Shown here piece by piece: positions 1 through 8,800 of a stretch of DNA of 64,000 nucleotides. The notes beneath the pieces are model-generated. The model worked only from the letters and a program-made list of their open reading frames with translations. It ran no database searches and was not told the origin of the DNA. Origin of the DNA: JAAXHV01 sp965204045 (GTDB taxonomy: Bacteria > Pseudomonadota > Gammaproteobacteria > Eutrophobiales > Eutrophobiaceae); assembly GCA_965204045.1 (NCBI GenBank), contig CBDBDW010000002.1, forward strand, positions 3,100,001 to 3,164,000, in the 5' to 3' direction. The first letter of the stretch is position 1; every line of letters begins with the position of its first letter. Made by a program: the position numbers and the translations under genes.

Positions 1-1
1 C

Positions 2-64
2 GCTTCCCCCGGGCGGGTATCGGAAAAAAAGGAAGCGCCCGCCAGCGCCACATCAGAAGAATAA
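2..64 (+). CDS. 3' tail of an upstream gene (partial)
   Basis: The frame open from the window edge ends in a TAA at 62-64 and would give an Ala/Glu/Ser-rich tail ending ATSEE. Such low-complexity tails are common at protein C-termini, and a gene would be expected here because sppA starts only 33 bases later. Another frame is also open to a stop at 73-75, so the choice is weak and the product cannot be named. In related genomes rluC or a HAD phosphatase often precedes sppA, but nothing in these 20 codons confirms either. Confidence 0.3.
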   Translation, partial: ASPGRVSEKKEAPASATSEE

Positions 65-96
65 CTAACTGTTAACAGCTTTATGCAGTTGCTGTC

Positions 97-1068
97 ATGA
101 GTGACCCCTGGCAAGATAACGCCGATAAGACGGATCCCGGATTCGAACAGGTCCTGGTAAACCGGATTGCCCGGGAATTCCTTGCCGAACAACGGCGCGC
201 CAGGCGCTGGAATATCGCATTCAGGGTGTTCCTTGCCTTAATCGTATCGATTTTCCTGGCGGTTTACCTGGTTGGCAAAACCGATATTTCCCCAGCCACT
301 CTGAAAACCGGCAAACATACGGCGCTGATCGACATACAGGGCATTATTGCTCCCGGCGAACAGGCCAGGGCCGATTACGTGACGGCCAGCTTGCGGGCCG
401 CCTACGAAGACGGCAATACTGCAGGCATCATTATCCGCATCAATAGTCCCGGCGGAAGCCCGGTACAGGCCGGCCATGTCAATGATGAGATAAATCGTCT
501 GAAAAACGAACATCCGGACATCCCTGTTTTTGCGGTGATAGGCGATCTCTGCGCATCCGGCGGTTATTATATCGCTGTTGCTACTGACAGAATCTATGCC
601 GACAAGGCCAGCCTGGTCGGCTCAATCGGAGTTAAATCGGCCGGTTTCGGTTTTGTGGACGCACTGAACAAGCTGGGAATTGAGAGGCGTATTTATCACG
701 CAGGCGAGCACAAGGCTTTTCTGGACCCGTTCTCACCGCAACGTGGTGAAGATCTGGAACATCTTGATCAACTGTTGAACGATATTTACCAACAATTTGT
801 GGAAACCGTCAAGCAAGGCCGCGGGGAGCGCCTCGCCGATGATGAAAGAATTTTCTCCGGTTTGATATGGACCGGCGAACAGTCCATTGAGTTGGGTCTG
901 GTGGACGAACTGGGCAACGCCGATTATGTTGCCCGGGAAGTTATCGGCGCTGAAGATATCGTGGACTTTACCTACCAGGATACCCTGCTGGATCAATTCT
1001 CACGCGGGCTGGGAACGTTGTTCAACATCCAGACAAAGCTGACGAATAATCCATATATATTATGGTAA
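97..1068 (+). CDS. sppA: Signal peptide peptidase SppA (S49 family)
   Basis: Inner-membrane serine protease that degrades cleaved signal peptides. The 323-residue protein has a cytoplasmic N-terminus, one membrane segment at about residues 39-60, and a single S49 domain. The conserved INSPGGS turn is near residue 115. The catalytic serine is Ser154 in CASGGYY. The general base is likely Lys206 in GEHKAFLDP, 52 residues later, the spacing of the short bacterial (Bacillus-type) SppA. It is half the length of E. coli SppA, which has a duplicated domain. The ATG at 97 gives a normal N-terminus. The gene sits upstream of maf/yceD/rpmF, a usual gammaproteobacterial arrangement. No odd features. Confidence 0.93.
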   Translation: MSDPWQDNADKTDPGFEQVLVNRIAREFLAEQRRARRWNIAFRVFLALIVSIFLAVYLVGKTDISPATLKTGKHTALIDIQGIIAPGEQARADYVTASLRAAYEDGNTAGIIIRINSPGGSPVQAGHVNDEINRLKNEHPDIPVFAVIGDLCASGGYYIAVATDRIYADKASLVGSIGVKSAGFGFVDALNKLGIERRIYHAGEHKAFLDPFSPQRGEDLEHLDQLLNDIYQQFVETVKQGRGERLADDERIFSGLIWTGEQSIELGLVDELGNADYVAREVIGAEDIVDFTYQDTLLDQFSRGLGTLFNIQTKLTNNPYILW

Positions 1069-1121
1069 AACAAAGTGTTATGTAAATTAATTTATGTAAC
1101 CTATTACATAATAAGCTGTTC

Positions 1122-1709
1122 CTAAGGTATACTGTAACCTTCATTCCGCAACATCCTTTGCAGGCTTATCAAGGGAAGTCCCAACAGGGCAGTGCTGTCG
1201 TCACTGCTTATCCTGTCAACCAGGGTAATGCCGGCGGTTTCCGATTTGAAACTCCCCGCACAGTCATATGGCTTATCCCAATCCAGGTACCGGTGTATCC
1301 CGGCGTCGGTCAATACCCTGAAATGGACTTCTACGGTCACCATGTCAAGTTGACGGTGTCCTGTCCTGCTGTTGAGGAGACATACACCGGTCAGAAAATC
1401 CACGACCTGTCCTGACATCATCCTGAGCTGTCTCACTGCGCCTGCATGGTTTTCAGGTTTATTAAGGATTTGCCCGTTTACCGTAGCGACCTCGTCTGAC
1501 CCGATAACCAGCGCGTCCGGGTGGTTTTCAGCCACTTCCAGGGCCTTGGCCAAAGCCAGGCGCCTGACTAAAGCCGACGGCGTTTCATCATCCATGATGC
1601 TTTCATCAATATTCGGCGGTTGGCTGCGGAAGGGAAGTCGCAACCGTTCCATCAATGCAATGCGGTGTGCCGATGAAGAAGCCAGAATCAGTTCCGTAGC
1701 TGCAGCCAT
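1122..1709 (-). CDS. yceF: Maf-family nucleotide pyrophosphatase (YceF type)
   Basis: Housecleaning enzyme that hydrolyses a non-canonical nucleoside triphosphate to the monophosphate and pyrophosphate. The YceF subgroup acts on 7-methyl-GTP. The 195-residue protein starts with the LILASSSAHR signature (residues 7-16), has the predicted catalytic Asp72 in GSDEV, and ends with the CAGSFKSE and LVGLPLI motifs of YceF. It is transcribed away from yceD, with start codons 79 bases apart, as in many gammaproteobacteria. Subgroup assignment rests on motif similarity recalled from the family, not on an alignment. Confidence 0.9.
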   Translation of the reverse strand: MAAATELILASSSAHRIALMERLRLPFRSQPPNIDESIMDDETPSALVRRLALAKALEVAENHPDALVIGSDEVATVNGQILNKPENHAGAVRQLRMMSGQVVDFLTGVCLLNSRTGHRQLDMVTVEVHFRVLTDAGIHRYLDWDKPYDCAGSFKSETAGITLVDRISSDDSTALLGLPLISLQRMLRNEGYSIP

Positions 1710-1749
1710 TTATACATGATGGTCTGTAATCTGCTGTTAAGTCAATAGT

Positions 1750-1778
1750 TTGACAGTACGTTCTGCAATCGCTAAACT
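1750..1778 (+). promoter_or_regulatory. Sigma-70 promoter for the yceD-rpmF-plsX-fab operon
   Basis: A perfect -35 TTGACA at 1750-1755 is followed by a 17-base spacer and a TAAACT -10 at 1773-1778. Transcription would begin near 1784-1786, only a few bases before the yceD ATG at 1789, so the leader would be very short. The same placement argues against translation from the TTG at 1750, which lies inside the -35 box. Confidence 0.7.
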
Positions 1779-1788
1779 TCCATTTCTG

Positions 1789-2286
1789 ATGTCGTCGGAC
1801 CTGCCTCAATACATCGATCCCGAGCGCCTTGCAATTGAAGGCGTTCACCTGGAAGGGCAGGTAGGATTGAACGAAATGACGCGTCTTGCAAAGTTACTGG
1901 CAGACAGCCGGGGCATGGTTAGTCTGAAACTGGCTTTCAGTCGCACCGAGAACGGATTGACATGTATCACCGGCAGTTATGAAACGGAAATGCAGTTGAC
2001 TTGCCAGCGCTGCCTTGAACCCGTAACGGTAAAACTTGCGGAAACGATCAACGTCGGGATAACTTTTGCAGGATCGGCGGATAAATTGCCTGCTTCAGCA
2101 GAACCACTGGTGCTGACGGAGGATACCGTTTTACTGGCAGATTTTATTGAAGAGGAAATTTTACTGGGCTTACCGATTTCACCCATGCACGAATTGCAGG
2201 AATGCGCTGCGGCAGAACAGGTAAGACATAGCGACAACACCGCTTCAGGCCCGTTTCACGTATTAAAGACCCTAAAATCCGGATAA
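1789..2286 (+). CDS. yceD: YceD / DUF177 protein
   Basis: Small protein always next to rpmF and implicated in 23S rRNA accumulation; its biochemical role is not settled. From the ATG at 1789 it is 165 residues. It shows the LPQYIDP start typical of the family, a CQRC pair (Cys72, Cys75) and the LPISPMHE block before a PFHVLKTLK tail. An upstream TTG at 1750 would add 13 residues but falls in the -35 box, so I prefer 1789. No clear ribosome-binding site precedes this ATG. The gap to rpmF is 17 bases. Confidence 0.87.
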   Translation: MSSDLPQYIDPERLAIEGVHLEGQVGLNEMTRLAKLLADSRGMVSLKLAFSRTENGLTCITGSYETEMQLTCQRCLEPVTVKLAETINVGITFAGSADKLPASAEPLVLTEDTVLLADFIEEEILLGLPISPMHELQECAAAEQVRHSDNTASGPFHVLKTLKSG

Positions 2287-2303
2287 ACAGGAGAATTTGA
2301 ATT

Positions 2304-2489
2304 ATGGCTGTACAGCAAAGAAAAAAATCGACCGCAAAACGGGATTCCCGGCGCGCCCACGACTCGCTGTCTCCCCCCTGTTTATCAATTGAACCGACGA
2401 CAGGTGAAGTGCACAGGCGCCACCATGTCAGCCCTGACGGGTATTATCGGGGAGAAAAAGTGCTGAATACCGAGGACGAGGATGAATAG
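2304..2489 (+). CDS. rpmF: Ribosomal protein L32
   Basis: Large-subunit ribosomal protein of 61 residues. It opens with the basic AVQQRKKSTAKRDSRRAHD stretch that marks bacterial L32 and has the RRHHVSPDGYYRGEKVL end. It belongs to the zinc-free type, since the CxxC pairs of other L32 forms are absent. A good ribosome-binding site (AGGAG) lies about ten bases before the ATG. The acidic DEDE tail is an ordinary variation. It is in operon with yceD and plsX. Confidence 0.95.
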   Translation: MAVQQRKKSTAKRDSRRAHDSLSPPCLSIEPTTGEVHRRHHVSPDGYYRGEKVLNTEDEDE

Positions 2490-2518
2490 CCCGCATTTGA
2501 GATCGTTATTGATCTGAA

Positions 2519-3532
2519 ATGGGATACCGTATTGCGCTTGATGCCATGGGAGGGGACCATGGGCCCGGCGAGATTGTCCCCGCAGCGATACACTCACTGA
2601 AAAAACACCGGGATCTCGAACTTCTTCTGGTAGGACTGGAAGATATAATCAAACCAAGGCTGGCCCACCTGAATCACGAACTGGCTGTCCGCATCCAGGT
2701 GCTTCATGCGCCTGAAGTCGTAACAATGGATGAAGCGCCTTCCTCGGCGCTGCGTAACAAAAAAAACTCATCCATGCGAGTCGCCATCGAACAGGTGAAG
2801 AAGGGGCAGGCGCAAGCCTGCGTCAGCGCAGGCAACACCGGCGCCTTGATGGCAATTTCACGCTATATTCTCAAGATGTTGCCTGGCATAGACAGGCCTG
2901 CCATATGCACAATCATACCGGGCATTAACAGTCACACCCACATTCTTGACCTTGGCGCGAACGTTGATTCCAGTCCGGAACAATTATTCCAGTTTGCGGT
3001 TATGGGGGCGGAGTTGTCCGGCGCTGTTGAGAACATCAGCGCGCCGAAAGTAGCCCTGCTGAATGTCGGAACTGAGGACAACAAGGGTAATGATCGCGTA
3101 AAGAAAGCAAAAATCCTTTTGGACAGGAGCCACCTTAATTTCATCGGGTTTGTCGAAGGCAACCATATTTATTCCGGTGATGCCCATGTGATTGTTTGTG
3201 ATGGTTTTGTCGGTAATATCGCGCTGAAGGCCAGTGAGGGCGTAGCAGAATTTTTTCTGCATCACGTTAACATGAACTTTCAACGAGGTCTGTATGGTAA
3301 ACTGGCCGCTCTCATTTCAATGCCGATTCTCAAATCCATTCGCAGGAGAACCGATCCCAGGCGCCATAACGGCGCCAGTCTGCTCGGGTTGCGCGGAATT
3401 GTAATCAAAAGTCACGGCAGTGCAGATCGTCTGTCTTTTGCTCACGCAATCGAAGAAGCGATTCTTGAAGTTGAGAAAAATATACCCGCACGTATCACTT
3501 CACGACTGGAAGTGCTGTTAACCGGGAAGTGA
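2519..3532 (+). CDS. plsX: Phosphate acyltransferase PlsX
   Basis: Makes acyl-phosphate from acyl-ACP and phosphate, the substrate for PlsY in phospholipid synthesis. It acts peripherally at the inner membrane. The 337-residue protein begins with the IALDAMGGDHGPGEIV signature and carries the SAGNTGAL and CDGFVGNIALK motifs of the family. Length is normal. It sits between rpmF and fabH with a three-base gap to fabH, in the order found in E. coli and Pseudomonas relatives. Confidence 0.95.
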   Translation: MGYRIALDAMGGDHGPGEIVPAAIHSLKKHRDLELLLVGLEDIIKPRLAHLNHELAVRIQVLHAPEVVTMDEAPSSALRNKKNSSMRVAIEQVKKGQAQACVSAGNTGALMAISRYILKMLPGIDRPAICTIIPGINSHTHILDLGANVDSSPEQLFQFAVMGAELSGAVENISAPKVALLNVGTEDNKGNDRVKKAKILLDRSHLNFIGFVEGNHIYSGDAHVIVCDGFVGNIALKASEGVAEFFLHHVNMNFQRGLYGKLAALISMPILKSIRRRTDPRRHNGASLLGLRGIVIKSHGSADRLSFAHAIEEAILEVEKNIPARITSRLEVLLTGK

Positions 3533-3535
3533 CCG

Positions 3536-4492
3536 GTGCATTACTCGCACATCATTGCCAGCGGCGCATATCTTCCTGAACGGATCATGCATAACTCCGA
3601 GCTGGAAAACCTGGTTGAGACAACTGACGAATGGATCCGATCGAGAACAGGCATAAGACAGCGGCATATTGCCAGGGAGGATGAGACCACGTCAGACATG
3701 GCCTGCAATGCATCGCTTCGCGCCATAGACATGGCCGGAATCAAGCCTGACAGCATCGATCTGATTATCGTTGCCACATCAACTCCCGACCTGATCTACC
3801 CCAGCACTGCCTGCCTGTTGCAGAAAAAACTGGGGTTGCGTAATGGTTCTGCAGCATTTGACGTACAGGCCGTATGTTCCGGTTTTATTTATGCATTGAG
3901 TATTGCCGATCGATTTATCCGCACCGGGGAAACCCGGTGCGCACTTGTCATCGGCGCCGACATGAACTCCAGGATACTGGATTGGACAGACCGTTCGACC
4001 TGTGTATTGTTCGGCGACGGCGCCGGCGCCGTTATCCTTGGGAGCAGTGCTGAGCCCGGTATTTACAGGACATTGTTACACGCTGACGGCAGTTACAGCG
4101 ATTACTTGAAAGTGCCGTCAGGAGTTTCCGGACCGACAGGAGAGCCTTTCATCAGAATGCGCGGCAATGAAGTCTTCAAGTTTGCCGTGCAGAAAATGGA
4201 TGAGATCGTAGATGAAACCCTCGACGATTCCGGTTTGACAAAAACGGATATAGACTGGCTTGTGCCCCATCAGGCAAACCAGCGAATCATTGCCGCTACC
4301 GTAAAGAAGCTGGGCATCAGTATGGATGATGTGATTTTGACTGTGGCGGAACATGGCAACACCTCAGCCGCGTCAATCCCCCTGGCGCTTGACGTGGGTA
4401 TTCGTGATGGGCGCATCAAGCGCAGGGATGTCATATTGATGGAAGCCGTCGGTGGAGGCTTTACCTGGGGCTCTGCATTGCTGCGATATTGA
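3536..4492 (+). CDS. fabH: 3-oxoacyl-ACP synthase III (FabH)
   Basis: Condenses acetyl-CoA with malonyl-ACP to start fatty-acid synthesis in the cytosol. The thiolase-fold protein has 318 residues with the full catalytic triad: Cys114 in AVCSGF, His245 in VPHQANQR and Asn275 in EHGNTSAAS. It begins at a GTG three bases after the plsX stop, so it is probably translationally coupled to plsX. The gap to fabD is also three bases. No oddities. Confidence 0.95.
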   Translation: MHYSHIIASGAYLPERIMHNSELENLVETTDEWIRSRTGIRQRHIAREDETTSDMACNASLRAIDMAGIKPDSIDLIIVATSTPDLIYPSTACLLQKKLGLRNGSAAFDVQAVCSGFIYALSIADRFIRTGETRCALVIGADMNSRILDWTDRSTCVLFGDGAGAVILGSSAEPGIYRTLLHADGSYSDYLKVPSGVSGPTGEPFIRMRGNEVFKFAVQKMDEIVDETLDDSGLTKTDIDWLVPHQANQRIIAATVKKLGISMDDVILTVAEHGNTSAASIPLALDVGIRDGRIKRRDVILMEAVGGGFTWGSALLRY

Positions 4493-4495
4493 AGC

Positions 4496-5440
4496 ATGGC
4501 GAAAAAAAGACAGGTTAAAACAGCTTTTGTGTTTCCCGGGCAGGGCTCCCAATACGTGGGGATGTTCTCCGACCTGGCGGAAAACTTCCCTGCGGCAGGC
4601 AGGACATTTGCCGACGCATCCGCGGTACTGGGTTATGACCTGTTGTCCCTGTGCATAAACGGGCCGGAGGAGAAACTGCATCAAACCGAATATACCCAAC
4701 CGGCACTACTGGCTGCCAGTTATGCCGCCTGGCAAATCTGGCAGGAGCAGGGAGGAACCCTCCCGATGTATATGGCCGGACATAGCCTGGGCGAGTATTC
4801 TGCCCTGGTGTGCGCCGGAGTCATCAATTTTACCGATGCGGTCGGACTGGTAGCTGAACGGGGCCGGTTTATGCAGGAAGCCGTACCCCGTGGAACAGGC
4901 GCCATGGCTGCCATTTCGGGTCTGGATGATGAGACGGTAATCGATGTCTGTGCCAAGGCCGCGCAGGATGAAGTTGTCTCAGCAGCGAATTTCAATTTCC
5001 CGGGACAGGTGGTTATTGCCGGCGATACCGTTGCAGTGGATCGCGCGTGCTTGCTGGCTAAAGAGTCAGGAGCCCGACGAGTCACGCCATTGCCGGTCAG
5101 CGTGCCGTCCCATTGTCGCCTGATGACGCCTGCGGCGGACAGGCTGCACTCACTCGTCAATAAAATTACGTTTATGCCTGCCGCAATACCGGTTGTACAA
5201 AACGTCGATGCCAGGGCGCAGACCGACCCTCATGAGATTAAACAGGCTCTTGTCCTCCAGTTGCGTCAATCCGTGTTGTGGTCAAGGTGTGTAACAACCA
5301 TGCAGCGACTGGGGGCCACCGCAATGATAGAGTGCGGCCCCGGCAAGGTGCTGAGCGGTCTGATCAGGCGCATAGATAAAAATATTATCTGCGCCGGCAT
5401 TTCCGACAGGGAGTCCCTTGAAGCCGCCTTGTTGATATAA
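4496..5440 (+). CDS. fabD: Malonyl-CoA:ACP transacylase (FabD)
   Basis: Transfers the malonyl group from CoA to ACP to feed every elongation round. The 314-residue protein has the FPGQGSQ motif near the N-terminus, the nucleophile Ser97 in GHSLGEYSAL and the partner His206 in VPSHCRLM. The end (IECGPGKVLSGL) is also typical. It starts at an ATG three bases after fabH and ends seven bases before fabG, within the fab operon. Confidence 0.95.
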   Translation: MAKKRQVKTAFVFPGQGSQYVGMFSDLAENFPAAGRTFADASAVLGYDLLSLCINGPEEKLHQTEYTQPALLAASYAAWQIWQEQGGTLPMYMAGHSLGEYSALVCAGVINFTDAVGLVAERGRFMQEAVPRGTGAMAAISGLDDETVIDVCAKAAQDEVVSAANFNFPGQVVIAGDTVAVDRACLLAKESGARRVTPLPVSVPSHCRLMTPAADRLHSLVNKITFMPAAIPVVQNVDARAQTDPHEIKQALVLQLRQSVLWSRCVTTMQRLGATAMIECGPGKVLSGLIRRIDKNIICAGISDRESLEAALLI

Positions 5441-5447
5441 TCCGCAG

Positions 5448-6197
5448 ATGGACTTTCATCTCAAAGATCAAGTTGCCCTGGTAACGGGTGCGAGCCGGGG
5501 AATAGGAAAGGCAATCGCCGGACGGCTCGGGCGTTCCGGCGCTTTTGTTGCGGGCACGTCAACAACTGAGACCGGCGCCGCAGGAATCGAAGAATTTTTC
5601 AGGGAAACGGGAATAGAAGGCAGGGGATTCGTACTGGACATAAGTGCAGACGATTCGGTGGCACAACTGGATGAAGTATTGAAAACAGCGTCCATAACGC
5701 CTTCAATACTGGTGAATAATGCAGGAATCACCCGGGATAACCTGGTGTTGAGGATGAAGCAGCAGGAGTGGAATGAAGTCATTAACACCAACCTGAATGC
5801 TGTTTATCGCCTCAGCAAATTGTGCCTGCGCAACATGATCAAGTCACGCTATGGCCGGATAATCAATATCACCTCAGTCGTGGCGCTGTCGGGGAATCCC
5901 GGGCAAACCAATTACGTTGCGGCCAAATCGGGCATCATAGGTTTTACACGTGCGCTGGCCAAGGAAACCGGCAGCCGGGGCATCACTGTCAACTGCATTG
6001 CTCCGGGCTTCATCGATACCGACATGACAGCGAAGCTCGCAGCCGGCCAGCGCGAAAAACTGCTTGAACAAATTCCCCTGGGGCGACTTGGTCTCGCCGA
6101 TGACGTAGCGTATGCTGTCGAATTTATCGCATCGCCGGCTGCCGGTTACATAACCGGCGAGGTGCTTAACGTAAACGGCGGCATGTATATGGCTTGA
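5448..6197 (+). CDS. fabG: 3-oxoacyl-ACP reductase (FabG)
   Basis: NADPH-dependent short-chain dehydrogenase that reduces beta-ketoacyl-ACP in fatty-acid elongation. The 249-residue protein has the nucleotide-binding TGASRGIG turn (residues 13-20), the NNAG motif and the catalytic set Ser143, Tyr156 and Lys160 (YVAAK). The family-specific IAPGFIDTDMT and VNGGMYMA end are present. It follows fabD with a seven-base gap. The next 176 bases before acpP contain a separate promoter. Confidence 0.95.
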   Translation: MDFHLKDQVALVTGASRGIGKAIAGRLGRSGAFVAGTSTTETGAAGIEEFFRETGIEGRGFVLDISADDSVAQLDEVLKTASITPSILVNNAGITRDNLVLRMKQQEWNEVINTNLNAVYRLSKLCLRNMIKSRYGRIINITSVVALSGNPGQTNYVAAKSGIIGFTRALAKETGSRGITVNCIAPGFIDTDMTAKLAAGQREKLLEQIPLGRLGLADDVAYAVEFIASPAAGYITGEVLNVNGGMYMA

Positions 6198-6300
6198 GAC
6201 AAAGTCTTTCTATTGGATTTCACAAAGACTATAATATGCAGAAAATACAATAACAATATTTCGTTGTTGCATAGATGTTTTTTTATTGCCAAAAAACAAC

Positions 6301-6329
6301 TTGAAAGCAGGGATTATTTGGCTTATCGT
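6301..6329 (+). promoter_or_regulatory. Candidate acpP promoter
   Basis: TTGAAA at 6301-6306, a 17-base spacer, and TATCGT at 6324-6329 form a plausible sigma-70 promoter in the AT-rich gap between fabG and acpP. A dedicated acpP promoter is expected because ACP is needed in much larger amount than the Fab enzymes. The -10 box is only four of six to consensus. Confidence 0.5.
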
Positions 6330-6373
6330 ACATCGGCTTTTGGTCTTAGTACCGTAGAAGGAGGTTATATCAC

Positions 6374-6610
6374 ATGAGCAACGTTGAAGAACGAGTGATG
6401 AAAATCATTGTAGAGCAGCTCGGGGTTAAAGAAGAGGAAGTTACCAGTGAAGCATCGTTTGTTGATGATTTAGGGGCTGATTCGCTTGATACAGTAGAAT
6501 TAGTGATGGCTCTGGAAGAAGAATTCAAAATCGAAATACCCGATGAAGACGCAGAAAAAATAACAACCGTACAACAGGCAATCGACTATATTGACACTCA
6601 TCTTGAATAA
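6374..6610 (+). CDS. acpP: Acyl carrier protein
   Basis: Carrier of growing acyl chains as a thioester on a phosphopantetheine arm. The 78-residue acidic protein has the GADSLD attachment site with Ser37 and a normal four-helix pattern. A strong ribosome-binding site (GAAGGAGG) lies about ten bases before the ATG, which fits the high expression of this gene. It is preceded by its own likely promoter and followed by an intrinsic terminator before fabF. Confidence 0.97.
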   Translation: MSNVEERVMKIIVEQLGVKEEEVTSEASFVDDLGADSLDTVELVMALEEEFKIEIPDEDAEKITTVQQAIDYIDTHLE

Positions 6611-6631
6611 CTGCCCTGACTAGTCCCTGAC

Positions 6632-6669
6632 AAGGCCGCTTCACTGGATAACCGAAAGCGGCCTTTTTT
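6632..6669 (+). terminator. Intrinsic terminator/attenuator between acpP and fabF
   Basis: A ten-base perfect stem (AAGGCCGCTT at 6632-6641 pairing with 6656-6665) with a 14-base loop is followed by a T run to 6669. It lies 21 bases after the acpP stop. fabF has no obvious promoter in the 29 bases before its GTG, so partial read-through here probably sets the acpP:fabF ratio. Confidence 0.82.
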
Positions 6670-6698
6670 CATATATACGATCAATAATTTTCCGAACA

Positions 6699-7937
6699 GT
6701 GAATAAACGACGGGTTGTTATCACCGGCCTCGGCCTGGTTACCCCTATGGGAAATACAGTCGAGGAGGCATGGAAGAACATATTAGCGGGCAACAGTGGG
6801 ATTTCCACGATTGCTCACTTTGATGCCGGCGGATATCCCGTGAGGATAGCCGGGTTGGTAAAGAACCTTGACCTGGATGCCTTTATCCCCAGGAAAGATC
6901 AAAAAAAGATGGGCGCCTTCATACATTACGGTATGGCGGCGGGCATCCAGGCGGTGCATGACGCAGGGATGGACACGGATAAAGTTGACCCGTATCGAAT
7001 CGGGGTTGCTATCGGTTCCGGCATAGGCGGTATTTCAGGCATAGAAAAAGGGCGTGACACCATCCTGAACAGCGGTCCGAGAAGGATCTCGCCATTCTTC
7101 GTCCCCGCCAATATTATCAACATGATTTCCGGCAACCTGTCTATTCGCTTTGGTTTCAAGGGGCCCAATTTCAGCATTGTGACCGCATGCGCGACCGGCA
7201 CCCATAACATAAGTGAAGCAGCCCGGATCATCGAGCATGGTGATGCGGACGCGATGGTGGCAGGCGGCGCTGAGTTTGCCTCGTCTCCCACGTCCATGGC
7301 CGGATTTGCCAATGCAAAAGCGCTGTCCACACGTAACGACGAACCGCAAAAAGCAAGCCGGCCCTGGGACAGGGACAGGGACGGGTTTGTGTTGAGTGAC
7401 GGCGCGGGCGTAATAGTCCTGGAAGAATTTGAACACGCCAGAGCCAGGGGCGCCAATGTATATGCCGAGCTCATCGGATCCGCCATGAATGGAGACGCTT
7501 ACCATATGACCGCGCCCTCCGAGGATGGCGAAGGGGCGATACGATGCATGCAAATGGCTCTTGGGAACGCAGGTATCGACAAAACCGACATAGACTATAT
7601 CAACGCCCACGGCACCTCAACGCCGGCAGGTGATATCGTCGAAAGCAATGCCGTCAAGTCGGTTTTTGGCGAACATGCAAAACGCCTGGTAATCAGCTCT
7701 ACGAAATCCATGTCCGGTCACATGCTTGGGGCCGCCGGCAGTGTTGAAACCATATTCTGCGCTCTGGCATTACGCGATCAGGTGGCGCCTCCTACCATTA
7801 ACCTGGATAATCCCGATCCCGACTGTGATCTGGATTATGTTCCCCATGAGGCGCGGGATATGGAATTAAACTACGTGATATGCAACTCCTTCGGCTTCGG
7901 CGGCACTAACGGGTGTGTCATTTTGAAGCGGATATAA
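6699..7937 (+). CDS. fabF: 3-oxoacyl-ACP synthase II (FabF)
   Basis: Main condensing enzyme for fatty-acid elongation. The 412-residue thiolase-fold protein has Cys164 in VTACATGT, His304 in NAHGTSTP, Lys336 in SSTKSM and His341 in GHMLGAAG, the complete KAS II active site. It starts at GTG; the N-terminus NKRRVVITGLG matches the family exactly. It follows the acpP terminator by about 30 bases and is probably expressed by read-through. Confidence 0.95.
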   Translation: MNKRRVVITGLGLVTPMGNTVEEAWKNILAGNSGISTIAHFDAGGYPVRIAGLVKNLDLDAFIPRKDQKKMGAFIHYGMAAGIQAVHDAGMDTDKVDPYRIGVAIGSGIGGISGIEKGRDTILNSGPRRISPFFVPANIINMISGNLSIRFGFKGPNFSIVTACATGTHNISEAARIIEHGDADAMVAGGAEFASSPTSMAGFANAKALSTRNDEPQKASRPWDRDRDGFVLSDGAGVIVLEEFEHARARGANVYAELIGSAMNGDAYHMTAPSEDGEGAIRCMQMALGNAGIDKTDIDYINAHGTSTPAGDIVESNAVKSVFGEHAKRLVISSTKSMSGHMLGAAGSVETIFCALALRDQVAPPTINLDNPDPDCDLDYVPHEARDMELNYVICNSFGFGGTNGCVILKRI

Positions 7938-7969
7938 ATCATGGGAATCTTTGAACAAGTCCGCATAAG

Positions 7970-8800
7970 GTGATAGACGCACTGGTCAACGGCGAACCCG
8001 GCGGCGTCATATCAATCCATGATCGCGGCCTTCAGTTCGGCGACGGCGTGTTCGAGACGATCGCGGTCCAGTCAGGAGAACCACTTTGCCGTGAAGCGCA
8101 TTTTGCCAGACTGGAAGCAGGTTGCCGGCATTTATCCATAACCTGTCCTGACAGGACCCTGCTGGAGCATGAGGCGCTGCAGCTTTGCCGCTCACACGAA
8201 ACGGCAGTACTGAAAATCGTCGTTACCCGTGGTGTGGGTGGGCGGGGTTACGGACTTCCTGATGAGGTTACGCCCAACAGGGTAATGACGGTCCATGAAC
8301 GCCCGGTCTATCCGGCGGCATATTACCGGGAGGGCATCCCGTCATATATATGCAGCCGCCGCCTTGCCCATCAGCCCGATCTCGCCGGCATCAAACATCT
8401 CAACCGGCTGGAACAGGTTCTGCTGCGCTCTGAGATCGCAGCCACACCTTATCCGGAAGGTGTGGCGCTGGACCCGTACGGCAATGTCATAGAAGGTTCC
8501 ATGAGCAACCTGTTCATGGTAAAAGACGGTAAACTGGTAACTCCGGACCTGTCCCGTTGCGGTATCGAAGGCGTGATAAGAAAATCAATAATTGAGCGGA
8601 ACGAGGCAGCAGGTAACGAAACAGGTATAAGGGAGATAAAACCGGAAGAATTGTATGAGGCAGATGAAGTATTCTATTGCAACAGCGTGATAGGTGTCTG
8701 GCCGGTCAGGCGTCTTGGCAACAAAGTGTTCAACGGCATTGATACGGCCCTCGAATTCATGAAGAAATTAACCAGCGAAAACGTGATTGCTGTTGTTTGA
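7970..8800 (+). CDS. pabC: Aminodeoxychorismate lyase (PabC)
   Basis: PLP-dependent class IV aminotransferase-fold enzyme that converts 4-amino-4-deoxychorismate to p-aminobenzoate and pyruvate for folate synthesis. The 276-residue protein has the SIHDRGLQFGDGVFET start of the family and the Schiff-base lysine Lys142 in IKHLNR. It uses a GTG start with poor ribosome-binding sequence. Its stop overlaps the mltG ATG (TGATG), so translation is probably coupled. The pabC-mltG-tmk-holB order is standard in gammaproteobacteria. A D-amino-acid transaminase is the main alternative but the context argues for PabC. Confidence 0.9.
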   Translation: MIDALVNGEPGGVISIHDRGLQFGDGVFETIAVQSGEPLCREAHFARLEAGCRHLSITCPDRTLLEHEALQLCRSHETAVLKIVVTRGVGGRGYGLPDEVTPNRVMTVHERPVYPAAYYREGIPSYICSRRLAHQPDLAGIKHLNRLEQVLLRSEIAATPYPEGVALDPYGNVIEGSMSNLFMVKDGKLVTPDLSRCGIEGVIRKSIIERNEAAGNETGIREIKPEELYEADEVFYCNSVIGVWPVRRLGNKVFNGIDTALEFMKKLTSENVIAVV

